A stretch of 64,000 nucleotides of DNA, from assembly GCA_947307255.1 (NCBI GenBank), contig CAMZIO010000001.1:88721-152720 (forward strand). Direction: 5' to 3'. The DNA comes from an uncultured Clostridia bacterium (GTDB lineage: Bacteria > Bacillota > Clostridia > Oscillospirales > Oscillospiraceae). Position numbers and translations under genes: made by a program. The notes beneath the pieces are model-generated. The model did not search any database. It had not been told where the DNA came from and worked only from the letters and a program-made list of their open reading frames with translations. Position 1 is the first letter of the stretch. The number at the start of each line of letters is the position of its first letter. Of the stretch, positions 43,555 to 52,803 are shown piece by piece.

Positions 43555-43585
43555 AAGAGCCTGCGGGTTATTCCCGCAGGCTCAT
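43555..43585 (-). terminator. strong hairpin after the major capsid gene
   Basis: GAGCCTGCGGG-TTATT-CCCGCAGGCTC is an 11-bp perfect stem 26 nt after the capsid stop codon. It is not followed by a U-run on the minus strand, so it may stabilise the capsid mRNA end or reduce read-through to the connector genes. Confidence 0.65.
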
Positions 43586-43608
43586 AATTGTTACTTCAAA
43601 CTGACCGA

Positions 43609-46172
43609 TTACGCCATCTCATAGCGGCCGATACCGGCATTGCCGCCAGCCAGCACGATACCGAGACCGTAACGCTCAGCGTAGAAATCCGTTGTGTTCG
43701 ACATATATTGGTTTGGTGTTATTGTTTTATTGCCTCATCAAATGGCACCCCAGTGTAAACTCTGTTGAAAAGAGTCTTTGGATTGATTCCCTTAATATGA
43801 GCCCACTCTGTAAGATTGTGCGTCTCACCGTCGACCGTGTATACACGATTGCTTCTCCTGTTATTGGCCTGCGCAACGCCAGTAACCCATTCGCAATTCT
43901 CCGGGGAGTAACCCAAGTCATTGTCAACCCTATCAATGGAGGCATCGTCTCTATACCCGTTTTCCAAAGCCCATTTACGGAAAGCATCGTAATCGTGTTT
44001 CCACTCGTCACACATTTCAATACCGCGCCCGCCGTAGTCTTTATAAGCAACAGTGTTTTTGTTATAGCAACGCGCTTTCATGGAAGACCATATTCCGTAA
44101 AGCTTTGTTTTCGATTCCCCATGCGTACGCAATCTTGCGCCGGCCTCCTCGCGTTGGAGACACCCACACGACCGCTGCCTGCCTGAATGGAGATTGTCTG
44201 GGTTAACAGTGACTACGTTTCCACAATCGCAGACGCAGTCCCACATTACACGCCTACGTCCCGAACTAGATACACGATCCTCTCCGCGACCTGCGACTGT
44301 AAGCTTTCCAAATCTCATGCCGGTTAAATCATTTAATCTAGAAATTGTAACACCTTATTTCTTGTTTATTTACAAACCAAACCAAAAGCTCGCTAAGCTA
44401 TGTCGGTGCATAAGCACTCCTCTATGTTTCCATAGAGCGCAGACTATATCTTCACCCTGCGCGCAGGGTGCCCGCCATTTCGGCACGCTTGTGCCTACTC
44501 CCAACTCTGGGATAGTCGTTGAACCTTCCTTTGTTCAAGGCTTGGCTGCTGATCGTCCATTGAATCGACACTTAGGATTTGACCGTATGCCATCTGTATT
44601 TTTCTTTCTGCTTTCGCTGCGTTCACGCTTAGACATGTTTCATTCTTACGTTGTAGCAAATACAGCTTTAGGATTTTCCAGCAATTAAACGGGTTTCTTT
44701 TCGAACACATTGCTGTGAACGTGAGCTATAGATGTGCGGAATCACGCACATTCTAACTCCTGGGTAAAGTCAGCGTTGGTCATAGGATCGCCCATAATCA
44801 TGATGGGATCGCCCTCCCAGACGCACTTGATGGGCTTGTCATCGCCAGCGATAACGGTAATAACGTTATCATCCATCACAAACTCAGTGGAACCAACCTT
44901 GTGGCGCTGAGGAACAGCAACACAGGGAGTGCCATAGAACTTGCCGTAGTCCTTTTCTTTTGGTGTGTATTGTGTTTCGCATATGATTAAAGCCGGAGAG
45001 TGTTCCCCGGCTTTAGTGTTATTTTGTTGTTAACGCACGCTTTGGACTCAAAAAAACACAATACAACGAGACGCTACTCTCGCCAGCTCTTAAGAGCCTC
45101 AATCTTTCAATTGAGAGGAGACTATATCTTCATCCTAATAGGATGCCTACCACTTCGAGAGACCAAACGCTTGTCTCTCTACTCCCTTGCGGGATAGTCG
45201 TTGAACGTTCCGCTGTTCGCGGCTTCGCTGCTGATTGCCCGTTTTAACACGATACTTAGGATTTAACCATATATCATCTGTATTTTTCTTTTTGCTTTCG
45301 CAGCATTCACGCTTAGATTTATTTCATTCTTGCGTTGTAGCAAATACAGCTTTAGGGTTTCCCAGCAATTCGATAGGTTATTTATCATACATATTTCTAT
45401 ATACGGGAGCTATTTACAGCAAAATTGTAATCAACCCCATAGTATGGAGCTCGTCCTTCGCCTCGATGCTCTGGATGCTCTCCTTCAGATTGCGCAGCGC
45501 CTTCTTGGTGCCGATCAGGGTAGCGGTCTTGCCACCGGCAGCAGCCTCAACGTGAGCGATAACGTCAAGCAGAGCGTCCTCGTCATAGGCGCCAGCAGCG
45601 GGGAAGTAGGCGGTGCCACCCATCTGATCGGCAGTCGCGCCAACCCACAGGGTGTAGATGTCGTTGAGCAACTTCTGACGGAAGGACTCAGCGACCTTGT
45701 TGATCATCGCATTGAAATCAACACGGCCAGCAAGAACGCGATTGAGCTCCTCGTAGATGCGGACAACCTTCAGAGAGGTAGGAATGGGAGTCTCGCTGAC
45801 ACCACCGAGACGCTGACGACGAATGCCCTGAGTGCCCTCGGCCGCCTCAGCAACGACGAACAGGTTGTTATCCTCAACGACGAACAGATTCTGATCGCCA
45901 AGAGCGAGGTTGCGGAAATCAACGAGAGAGTTAAACATCTCGTCGCCCTGCAGACCCTCAACAACGGTACGGCTCAGAATCTCTTCAACCAGGGAGAAGA
46001 GACCATTGCACTTGCCGTCACGAATATCCTTGTAGTCCAGATAGGACTTGCCATTGTTGGCCTCGACAAGAGCCTGACGCAGAACGTCCTGGGACTGGGT
46101 GGTGGAATACTTCTCGACGTTGCCGTTATAGGCGTCAACGGCGAGCTTCACAATATCTTTCATATCAGCCAT
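43609..46172 (-). CDS. major capsid protein, interrupted by two group I introns
   Basis: The exons are 46172-45434, 44950-44756 and 43688-43609; they sum to 1014 nt and 337 residues, ending GNAGIGRYEMA. Joined, the first junction reads ...DELHTMGYYGKFYGTPCVAVPQ and the second ...NADFTQEYFYAERYGLGIVLAGG. Both match the expected HK97-like capsid pattern (G-x-x-G-x-x-GTP-V-PQ; EKPIK-like DDKPIKCVWEGD; a C-terminal YGLG). Unspliced, exon 1 ends in a stop six codons into the intron. Preceded by AAGGAGG. This is the shell protein; HK97-type cross-links cannot be judged here. Confidence 0.85.
43689..44755 (-). ncRNA. group I intron 2 (capsid gene) with HNH ORF, 1067 nt
   Basis: Core elements on the minus strand: P (TTTAATTGCTGGAAAATCC, 44673-44690), R (GTTCAACGACTATCCC, 44509-44524) and S (GAAGATATAGTCT, 44441-44453). 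The 5' exon ends CAGGAGT and can pair with GCTC in the intron (P1, U-G at the splice site). A TGTGCG-TGATTC-CGCACA hairpin follows. The 3' end is ...CACAACGG before ATTTC. The endonuclease gene lies between the S element and the 3' splice site. Confidence 0.88.
43719..44318 (-). CDS. intron-encoded HNH-like homing endonuclease
   Basis: A 199-residue protein. The N-terminal FGKLTVAGRGEDR motif and a zinc-like CVCDCGN...CGCLQ are followed by a catalytic region with YGGRGIEMCDEW, IDRVDNDLGYSPENCEWVT and QANNRRSNR. It is homologous along its length to the 49175 protein in the portal intron. A helical DNA-binding tail (EWAHIKGINPKTLFNRVYTG) follows. Homology with the paralogue continues upstream of the ATG (LNDLTGMRFGKL), so an unusual start further upstream is possible. 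It should cut intronless capsid alleles. Confidence 0.85.
   Translation of the reverse strand: MRFGKLTVAGRGEDRVSSSGRRRVMWDCVCDCGNVVTVNPDNLHSGRQRSCGCLQREEAGARLRTHGESKTKLYGIWSSMKARCYNKNTVAYKDYGGRGIEMCDEWKHDYDAFRKWALENGYRDDASIDRVDNDLGYSPENCEWVTGVAQANNRRSNRVYTVDGETHNLTEWAHIKGINPKTLFNRVYTGVPFDEAIKQ
44951..45433 (-). ncRNA. group I intron 1 (capsid gene), no ORF, 483 nt
   Basis: P element AATTGCTGGG at 45361-45370, R element GTTCAACGACTATCCC at 45191-45206 and S element GAAGATATAGTCT at about 45118-45131, all on the minus strand. The Q element GGGCAATCAGCAGCGAAGCC lies just upstream of R. The 5' exon ends ATGGGGT and pairs with GCTCCC in the intron (U-G at the junction). The 3' end is ...GAAAAGG before ACTAC. 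No endonuclease frame is present. Confidence 0.88.
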
Positions 46173-46197
46173 GGTATGTATCCTCCTTCGTTCTTAA

Positions 46198-46728
46198 TTA
46201 ACCGACAAGAATCACGTAGTAGGTGTAGCGACCCACAACGTCGATAGCAATGATCTTGCCGACAGCGGTGGAACCGTTGGTGGCCTCAGCAGCGACGTTC
46301 AGCTTGGTGCCGGCCTTCAGCTCGACAATATTGCCGATCTCGGGCTGCGCAAGGCCATCGAGGGCTTCCTTGGTGACAGAGAAGATGTCACCGTGATGCA
46401 GACGATAACCACGGCAGGGGCGACCGGCCTCGTTGATAAACTCGTCCAGGTTGCGCTTGCGCTCGTCATACATAAGCTCGGGGGAGGCGACCAGAACGAC
46501 CTCGTGCAGATTAGTGTTGGCAGCGGGAGCGGAACCGACAAAGATCTCACGCTCATAGTCAACAGTGTCGCCATTCTCGTGCGCCATCAGGTTCTCGACC
46601 TTCAGAACATTACCGTTCTCGATGGCAGTGGGGGTTTCACCGTCAGCGCCCATGTACTCAATGGACACAAGACCGGCACGGACATCAACACCGTACATAT
46701 TGTCGGTGCGGACAACAGCAAAACTCAT
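46198..46728 (-). CDS. capsid decoration-like protein
   Basis: A 176-residue beta-rich protein (MSFAVVRTDNMYGVDVRAGLVSIEYMGADGETPTAIENGNVLKVENL... and KAGTKLNVAAEATNGSTAVGKIIAIDVVGRYTYYVILVG). It lies between the scaffold and capsid genes, where decoration or head-stabilising proteins lie in HK97-like phages. It has a strong AAGGAGG site, as expected for a multi-copy virion protein. Confidence 0.65.
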   Translation of the reverse strand: MSFAVVRTDNMYGVDVRAGLVSIEYMGADGETPTAIENGNVLKVENLMAHENGDTVDYEREIFVGSAPAANTNLHEVVLVASPELMYDERKRNLDEFINEAGRPCRGYRLHHGDIFSVTKEALDGLAQPEIGNIVELKAGTKLNVAAEATNGSTAVGKIIAIDVVGRYTYYVILVG

Positions 46729-46748
46729 AGGTATATCCTCCTTGTAGA

Positions 46749-48287
46749 TTAGTTAGCTTCGATACCGTACTGTGCGAAGATGCCGCCGTACGGCTCATTG
46801 GAAATTTCATGTCTCTCAACCTTCAGCTTCGGCTGAGTTTCATCAAGAGAGAACTTTGCTTGGGGAGCCTGTCTACCGCGAATCGCATAGCACTTTTCCT
46901 CAAGCGTCTCAGTGTCATACTCGCTGCAGTTCTCACGCAGCTGCTCAAATGCCTCCACGCCTGCAAGATCGGCAAAACGGGAGAACACGGCTTCGCGCGC
47001 CGCATTGGCGGCAACGGACTCAGCGTCAGACTTGAACTGGCGAAGCTCGCCAAGCTCGGTGTTCATGGATTCGATCGTCTCAGAAGCCTCGTTGTACTTT
47101 GCTTCCCAGCCGGACGCATCCTTGATCTTCTGCTCCATCTGCTCGAACACGGTGGCAAACGGAGAAGGCTGCTCGCCCTCGTCGAATGCGACGATGGCGT
47201 ACTTCATACGCTTCTTGCTCTCAAAGTCGATCACAGCGTTGTCACCGTTCATTGCATAGGTGAAGCCATACAGCAGCCAATCGCTGCAATCCCAGCAATA
47301 GACCTCCTGCGCCTCAAGGTCGCAGTCAACATACCAATAACGAGAGCACTCGCCCCATTCTCTTTCCAGCGTCACCGCCTCCAGCGCATGAACAAGCTCG
47401 TTCGTCACGTTGCTGTTCAGCGCGAACTGATCCTCATTGGATCCATCGCCGGTTTCGTCCACCTGCGGATCCTGTGCCGCAGTCTTCATCTCTTCGAATT
47501 TCTGGGTAAGTTCCTCGATGGTATAGTCATCCAGAGAGAAGTCCAGACTCTCAATGTCGATGCCGTACTGTGCGGCAAGTTCATGTTTGTCCTGCAATTC
47601 TCTTCCTCCTTCCATCGAATAATTTTCTGGGTGTGTATTGTCATCCTCTTGCGAGGGGTTGACCGTTTGAAAACTTTCCTTTAAATCACGCATCATCTCG
47701 AAGTACTTCTCTTTGAAATCCTGCTCGGAGAACACCTGCAGTGCAGAGCTTTCAAAGCACGGTGTGACACCGATCAGGGCAAAAGCGGTAAACTCAAAAT
47801 CGTAGATGTGATAAACACCATCTACAAGTTCACCGTCCTTCACGGTGATCTCCATGGAGTGTGCAGTGACTCCGTCTTTCTTGATCTTCCGGTACGCCTC
47901 CTGGCGCTTCCACAGCAGAGCCTCGACGTACAGGTACTCGTGCTCTGTTCCATCCTCTTCCGTCACGGTGTCCCACCAGTATCTGGCTGACTCAGGAATG
48001 CATCCGACCGGCTGCGTTGAATTGACAAGCCGCAGCCCACCCTCGCTATCGCGCACGACCTCAACATCGTGCCCACCGAGCGTGTCTGTATCGCGGTCGT
48101 AATTACAAACCACCGGGCAACCGAACATTGTCTGGATACTACGTTCGAAAGCATCCTTGGAAATAGAGCTTCCGTTTCTGTTCAGCCCGTGATACGCAAC
48201 GCGCAGCACACCTTTATCAAAAGAGGAGTTCACCTCGCACAAATCGGTCAGAGATGATGCGTAAGTCATACTCATGACTTTTTCCAT
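46749..48287 (-). CDS. prohead protease fused to a scaffold domain
   Basis: Start at 48287 after AGGAGGTTGAG. The N-terminal ~200 residues show a herpes/HK97-like serine protease core (GLNRNGSSISKDAFERSI, FGCPVVCNYDRD, EALLWKRQEAYRKIKKDGVTAHSMEITV with the catalytic Ser, FEFTAFALIGVTPCFES). The C-terminal ~300 residues are acidic and helical (EQKIKDASGWEAKYNEASETIESMNTELGELRQFKSDAES), as expected for a scaffold. The fused form guides capsid assembly and then degrades itself. Confidence 0.8.
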   Translation of the reverse strand: MEKVMSMTYASSLTDLCEVNSSFDKGVLRVAYHGLNRNGSSISKDAFERSIQTMFGCPVVCNYDRDTDTLGGHDVEVVRDSEGGLRLVNSTQPVGCIPESARYWWDTVTEEDGTEHEYLYVEALLWKRQEAYRKIKKDGVTAHSMEITVKDGELVDGVYHIYDFEFTAFALIGVTPCFESSALQVFSEQDFKEKYFEMMRDLKESFQTVNPSQEDDNTHPENYSMEGGRELQDKHELAAQYGIDIESLDFSLDDYTIEELTQKFEEMKTAAQDPQVDETGDGSNEDQFALNSNVTNELVHALEAVTLEREWGECSRYWYVDCDLEAQEVYCWDCSDWLLYGFTYAMNGDNAVIDFESKKRMKYAIVAFDEGEQPSPFATVFEQMEQKIKDASGWEAKYNEASETIESMNTELGELRQFKSDAESVAANAAREAVFSRFADLAGVEAFEQLRENCSEYDTETLEEKCYAIRGRQAPQAKFSLDETQPKLKVERHEISNEPYGGIFAQYGIEAN

Positions 48288-48308
48288 CTCAACCTCCTGC
48301 ATATTTGC

Positions 48309-48512
48309 TCAACGCAGCGCAGGCCACGCAGAGCTGTATGAAAGCGTGTTCATCGAAATATGAATCACATCGTCCAGTGCAAAGCTCAGTCGCTCGTCAT
48401 TCACGAACACAGCGATGTTGTTTGCCGGATCTTCTTTCAATAAAACAAAACCCGCCCGGAGGAGCTTATCCTTCGAAGCGGTGTCAAAAACATATATGAA
48501 CTTGTCTCGCAT
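48309..48512 (-). CDS. small conserved phage protein downstream of the portal
   Basis: A 67-residue protein (MRDKFIYVFDTASKDKLLRAGFVLLKEDPANNIAVFVNDERLSFALDDVIHISMNTLSYS). Its start overlaps the portal stop by one base (ATGA). It is found at the same position in SPbeta-type and related phages, but the role is unknown. Confidence 0.6.
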   Translation of the reverse strand: MRDKFIYVFDTASKDKLLRAGFVLLKEDPANNIAVFVNDERLSFALDDVIHISMNTLSYSSAWPALR

Positions 48513-51044
48513 CAGGCGTCCTCCTGATTCTGCTCTCCACTCTCAGAGATCTCCCCAACCTCTTTCTTTGGAGCACCGCCTTCATCGGTCGCGCCCTTCT
48601 TCTCCAGCTCGTCCGAGCTCATCTGCGTCGAGCTTTGAATCGGCCGGAACAGATCCTGCAGACCAAGCACACGGCCTTCCAGGAAGCTCATGCAGTCAAG
48701 CTCAGCCTGTCCGATTCCCTGAGAAGCCGCGTAGGCAGAAATCGTGGGAAGACCATAGCTCGCCGCCTTCAGATAAGCGTCGCCCATCTCCTTACGGTTG
48801 AATGGAGACACGTCGAGGAATGTAACCTTAAAGTTCTTTCCGTAACTCTGATCCTGAATAATTCGGTTCAGTGCATCTTCGATGCTCTTCACTATGCCGA
48901 ATGTAATCGTCTGGTCTGCTTTGATCGAGAGCAACAGCGCGTTCGCTGACGCCTTTTCGTTGTTGAACAGCAGGGAAGATACACCTGCTGCCGTAAACAG
49001 GTTCTGCTCTGCCTTTGAGATCGTATCGACGTCGCCGTTGTTGGATCGCTCAAAGCTGATCTTCTGCAGATCCATCGGCGTAAGCACAGAGCCGATCTCA
49101 TCCGGAAGAACCGAATCGAGGTTCATCCAGAATTCTTTCCGTACGTTTGTCAGATATTGTGTGTGTTAATGATGTTACTTCGGTCCGGTCTTTAGCCGAC
49201 CGGTGAAAAAGATCTCTGCATCGTTTTTTCCGGACATGACGCGATTATGCAAAGTATCATAATTTATACCGGTGATTTTTGACCACTCGGCACATGTATG
49301 AGTTTCTCCGTTATGAGTAATGTAAATCGTATTCCTGCGATTATTCGCTTGTACAGACCTGGTCGTCCACCTGCAATTGCCAGGCTCGTACCCGCGATTC
49401 ACATCAATTCGATCGATAGTAAGATTATCGTCGTATCCATTAGAAAGCGCCCAACAACGAAACTCATCGAAATCATTCAACCATACGTCACAAACCGTAA
49501 TACCTCGTCCACCGTAATCTTGATAGTTCTGGTCCGTGTCGCTGCAGCACCGGCTCTTCATGCTGCACCATGTGTTATAAAGCCTTGTGTGTCTCCCAGC
49601 ATGCTTTGTTAGACGCGCAACACTCTTTTCGATGCGAGTGCATCCACACGAAGTCGAATTTCCATTTAACAGATTTTTTCTCAACACAGTAAGCTGATTT
49701 CCACAGCTGCATTGACAAAGCCACTCTTCTCCGCGCTCACCATTTGGATACCGATACTCTTTGCTGAATGCAACAGCTGTAAGCTTTCCAAACTGTCTTC
49801 CGGTTATATCTTGCTTTTTCATTTACCCATTCCTTTAGTTCTTCACACACAATTTTTAGGGACGCAACTCCCTCTGCGCTGTATAACAGCCACACGCTTT
49901 CGCGCGTGAGCAGATCATATCTTCGTCCTTTCGGACGCCCACCGCTTCGGGTGTCATTCACTTACACCCTACTCCCTCTCCGGGATGATCGTTGAACGTT
50001 CCGCTGTTCGCGGCTTCGCTGCTGATTGCCCAATCCATACAGTTTTCAAAACCATCACACTTCGGCTTGTTTCATCCGTATGTTGTGGTCTGTATGGCTC
50101 TAAGGGTTTTCCAGCAATTCAATGGGTTATTGTCCAAACGCATTTCTGCGTAAGTAGCCTAAGAATTAAGCTTTGTCCAGGTCTATCCCCCACGAACCAT
50201 CATCCTCCATGGGGATCTTCATTGCGATCATCGCATAGTTCTCAAGAGCAGTCTTCGCAAGCTTCAACTGCCGATAGTCTTCCAGATCATAAATCTCGCG
50301 CAGCACTCCGATAAACGGAGGAATCGCGTAATCCAGAATATCCGTATTGCACTTGATTGCAAAGGAGTACGGAGCGTCCAACTCGATCCAGCGAGTCCTG
50401 TGCTTTTCCTTCTTGAAGATCTCATATTTGCGTCTGAATTCAGGCGGGTAGAACTCCAAGAGAGACTCTCTCGTGGAAAAATACGAAAAGTCAAACGTGA
50501 CATTTGGCACGTTCCCCACGATACTGGAAATCTGGCAATAATCGCTCGGAAGCTGTTGGATGGTAATGTTGTCGTTTGTCATCCATACCGTTCCGTAGAA
50601 TACATCCTCACGCAGACACACTGTGAGGATCTTCGGCAGCTGTGTCTTAATATTCATCGCGGACAAAATATTGAGCACGCGGCGATAGTTATTGTTCACG
50701 ATTCGTGTGTTTGCCTTTTTCGGATCAATGCGATACGGTTCGACAATGTAGGCGAGATCGGAAAGCCCGACAAAGTACTGTATCAGTCTACGGAAATGCG
50801 GGCTTGCTCCATAGATGTAGATCACAGCCCTTCTGAGCTGCTTCTCGTATTTGTACGGGTTTGACAGATATCGCGCAATATCCGCCTTGTTATACAATGC
50901 GAATGTCGGAGTTGTGATGTTCCGGTTAAGATCTCTTGTAATCAGGCGGTTCAACACTGCGAACTTGTCAGACACTCTAATATACTTGCTGATGTCAGCG
51001 TCCTTATTCTTTTCAGAACCAGGGCGCTTGGGTTCCTGTTTCAT
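48512..51044 (-). CDS. portal protein, split by a group I intron
   Basis: Exon 1 is 51044-50169 and exon 2 is 49138-48512; they join in frame to 500 residues, the usual portal size. The junction reads ...DDGSWGIDLDKAKEFWMNLDSVLP.... The protein starts MKQEPKRPGSEKNKDADISKYIRVSDKFAVLNRLI. It holds portal-type segments (RRAVIYIYGASPHFRRLIQYFVG; the tunnel-loop region near FSYFSTRESLLEF). It lies directly after TerL and overlaps it by 32 bp. Portals form the dodecameric DNA gate. Confidence 0.85.
49139..50168 (-). ncRNA. group I intron 4 (portal gene) with HNH ORF, 1030 nt
   Basis: P element AATTGCTGGAAAACCC at 50104-50119, R element GTTCAACGATCATCCC at 49982-49997 and S element GAAGATATGATCT at 49912-49924. 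Here P7 is GATCA/TGATC, whereas the other three introns have GACTA/TAGTC, a compensatory change that supports the pairing. The 5' exon ends AAAGCT and P1 can form with AGGCT. The intron starts TAATTC, like T4 td, and ends ...CGTACGG before AAAGAATTC. Confidence 0.9.
49175..49822 (-). CDS. intron-encoded HNH-like homing endonuclease
   Basis: A 215-residue protein paralogous to the 43719 endonuclease: MKKQDITGRQFGKLTAVAF, a zinc-like CQCSCGN...CGCTR, RLYNTWCSMKSRC, YGGRGITVCDVW, TIDRIDVNRGYEPGNCRWTT, QANNRRN and a C-terminal helix motif EWSKITGINYDTLHNRV. It lies after the S element in the portal intron, within the P9 region. It is expected to cut intronless portal genes and drive intron homing. 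Confidence 0.88.
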   Translation of the reverse strand: MKKQDITGRQFGKLTAVAFSKEYRYPNGERGEEWLCQCSCGNQLTVLRKNLLNGNSTSCGCTRIEKSVARLTKHAGRHTRLYNTWCSMKSRCCSDTDQNYQDYGGRGITVCDVWLNDFDEFRCWALSNGYDDNLTIDRIDVNRGYEPGNCRWTTRSVQANNRRNTIYITHNGETHTCAEWSKITGINYDTLHNRVMSGKNDAEIFFTGRLKTGPK

Positions 51045-52803
51045 TTGTTTTGTTCACCGCCCTTCCGGTGTAGGATGGAGGCTTGATCACAAACATATCT
51101 GAGACTGGCGTCGACGAGCCATATCTCTTCCCAAGCTTGTTTTCAAGCTGTGTTGCCACATAATAATTATAAGAAAGACTGGAGTAGCGGTCTTTTCGCG
51201 CTCCAGATTTTTCGAATATCTTCACTTTGCCGCCGGACTCCTCGTGCTGCAGATTGACCAGTTCATCAATCAACAGTGTCGTGTTGATATACGGCAGCTT
51301 CAGCTGAATGCGCTCAGGCGGGTTCAGCGACGAATAACCTCTGCACTCGCTGAGTAATTCTTCTGCGTCATATTCATTCATCAATAGGCGAATGCGCCCG
51401 CTGCGAAATCCCTCGCGCAGCATAAACGCGCAGTCAGAATTGAACTGTGCACTTGCCTTGATCGACCAAATTACCTTATTTGCACCAGGAGTCGTACACC
51501 GCATCGCCATCTCCGTATTGTTGCAGCACGACAGAGCAGGATAGACGTCTCCTGTATCCTGGTCGACAATGTCCCTGGCAAGACAATCATAAACTCCAAG
51601 GCCTATGCCGTTCGTATCGAGCACAATATAGTCGCAGTTAAACTCTTCATACAATCTTCGTATGATCAGCGCCTGGTCTTCCGTGCGAAGCCCCTCACAG
51701 GATTCCGCGTAAACGATATTGCTTGTATATCGCCCGGCCTTTGTTGGCATCAACTGGTTAACAAAGATCGCTGTTGCGTCGTTGTTGTGTTTCTTGCTTG
51801 TCATCAACGCTATATCCGCAGACAGCAATCGCTTCTCTCCATTCTGCTTCGGCGGGATGCGCAATTGCTGTGAACCTGCAAGTTTAGACGACAGCCGGTC
51901 GGGGAGCATCGGATACTTGATCTTCCTGTTCTTCGATACAGAGTCAAACTCAAAGAACGCTCCGTCCGCAGAGCCGTAAAACTCTGCGCACATTTCCATG
52001 GAGAACTTGATATCTGAGTAGTCGCTCTCTGACATCTCGTCCGCAACAGTCTCCGGATCAAGCAACCCTTCACTGATCGACAGCTGATACGGAAATCCGC
52101 ATACAAACTGATGGCGCGACGGATCGACCATTGCCCGCAGCGTATCAACGCACTTCGTATAAGACCAGTGGTCTTTAAAGTACGCAGAACTGAGGTACAT
52201 CGTCAGGTTCTTTTCCTTCGCATACTCCGCTTTACGCTGCTCGTCCGTCAACTCTTCATATCGAGGCATTCTGCGAAGAGTGAGAAATTTGCGCAGGACG
52301 GTATCGATCGTATCTTTTGAGATCAATCGATACTCATCCAAAAGTAAGACGTGGCAGCGGTTGCCTCTTGCTGAGTCACTTGCTGTCACGACTTTGATAA
52401 CGCTGGTATTATTAAAGACAAGCTGAGCATTGGTCGCATTGATCTTCGTCTGCTTCTCGTCGATCTCCGCACACAGCTCCGGAGATAATGGTTTCAATTC
52501 CAGAATTACTTTTTCCAATACGTTGATTGCTTGCGATCGTCTGCCGGATGCAATACACACTTTAGTGCCAGGGTACAAGATGCATCTTGTCACGCAGTAG
52601 ATCGCGCTCAAGTATGTCTTACCAAGGCCGCGGCAGGCTATCAACACAAATGTTGTGCACCAAAACATCATCACGATCAGAATCTTCTGAAACCGTTTCA
52701 GCTTAATGTGCAGATAGTCTTCAACAAACTTATCCGGATTGTTTCTGTAAAAGGCACCCCAGTACGCAGCGCCCTCCATAACATTCTGATACCTGCTGTT
52801 CAC
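51013..52803 (-). CDS. terminase large subunit
   Basis: The 596 residues show an ATPase with Walker A ACRGLGKT (56-63) and Walker B HVLLLDE (151-157). The C-terminal RNase H-like nuclease has acidic residues in LLSADIALMTS and DYIVLDTNGIGLGVYD. Terminases translocate and cut phage DNA at the portal. The start overlaps the upstream gene by 4 bp (ATGA). The fold fits a large-genome siphophage terminase. Confidence 0.92.
   Translation of the reverse strand: MNSRYQNVMEGAAYWGAFYRNNPDKFVEDYLHIKLKRFQKILIVMMFWCTTFVLIACRGLGKTYLSAIYCVTRCILYPGTKVCIASGRRSQAINVLEKVILELKPLSPELCAEIDEKQTKINATNAQLVFNNTSVIKVVTASDSARGNRCHVLLLDEYRLISKDTIDTVLRKFLTLRRMPRYEELTDEQRKAEYAKEKNLTMYLSSAYFKDHWSYTKCVDTLRAMVDPSRHQFVCGFPYQLSISEGLLDPETVADEMSESDYSDIKFSMEMCAEFYGSADGAFFEFDSVSKNRKIKYPMLPDRLSSKLAGSQQLRIPPKQNGEKRLLSADIALMTSKKHNNDATAIFVNQLMPTKAGRYTSNIVYAESCEGLRTEDQALIIRRLYEEFNCDYIVLDTNGIGLGVYDCLARDIVDQDTGDVYPALSCCNNTEMAMRCTTPGANKVIWSIKASAQFNSDCAFMLREGFRSGRIRLLMNEYDAEELLSECRGYSSLNPPERIQLKLPYINTTLLIDELVNLQHEESGGKVKIFEKSGARKDRYSSLSYNYYVATQLENKLGKRYGSSTPVSDMFVIKPPSYTGRAVNKTNETGTQAPWF

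Noticed and set aside
45414..45433. C-terminal residues ITILL of the exon 1 frame of the capsid gene
   Set aside because: They are intron-encoded read-through; the spliced gene continues at 44950.
46809..47684. Long plus-strand open frames opposite phage genes (for example 46809-47684 and 26359-27066)
   Set aside because: They are antisense to well-supported genes, lack ribosome sites and have shadow-type composition.
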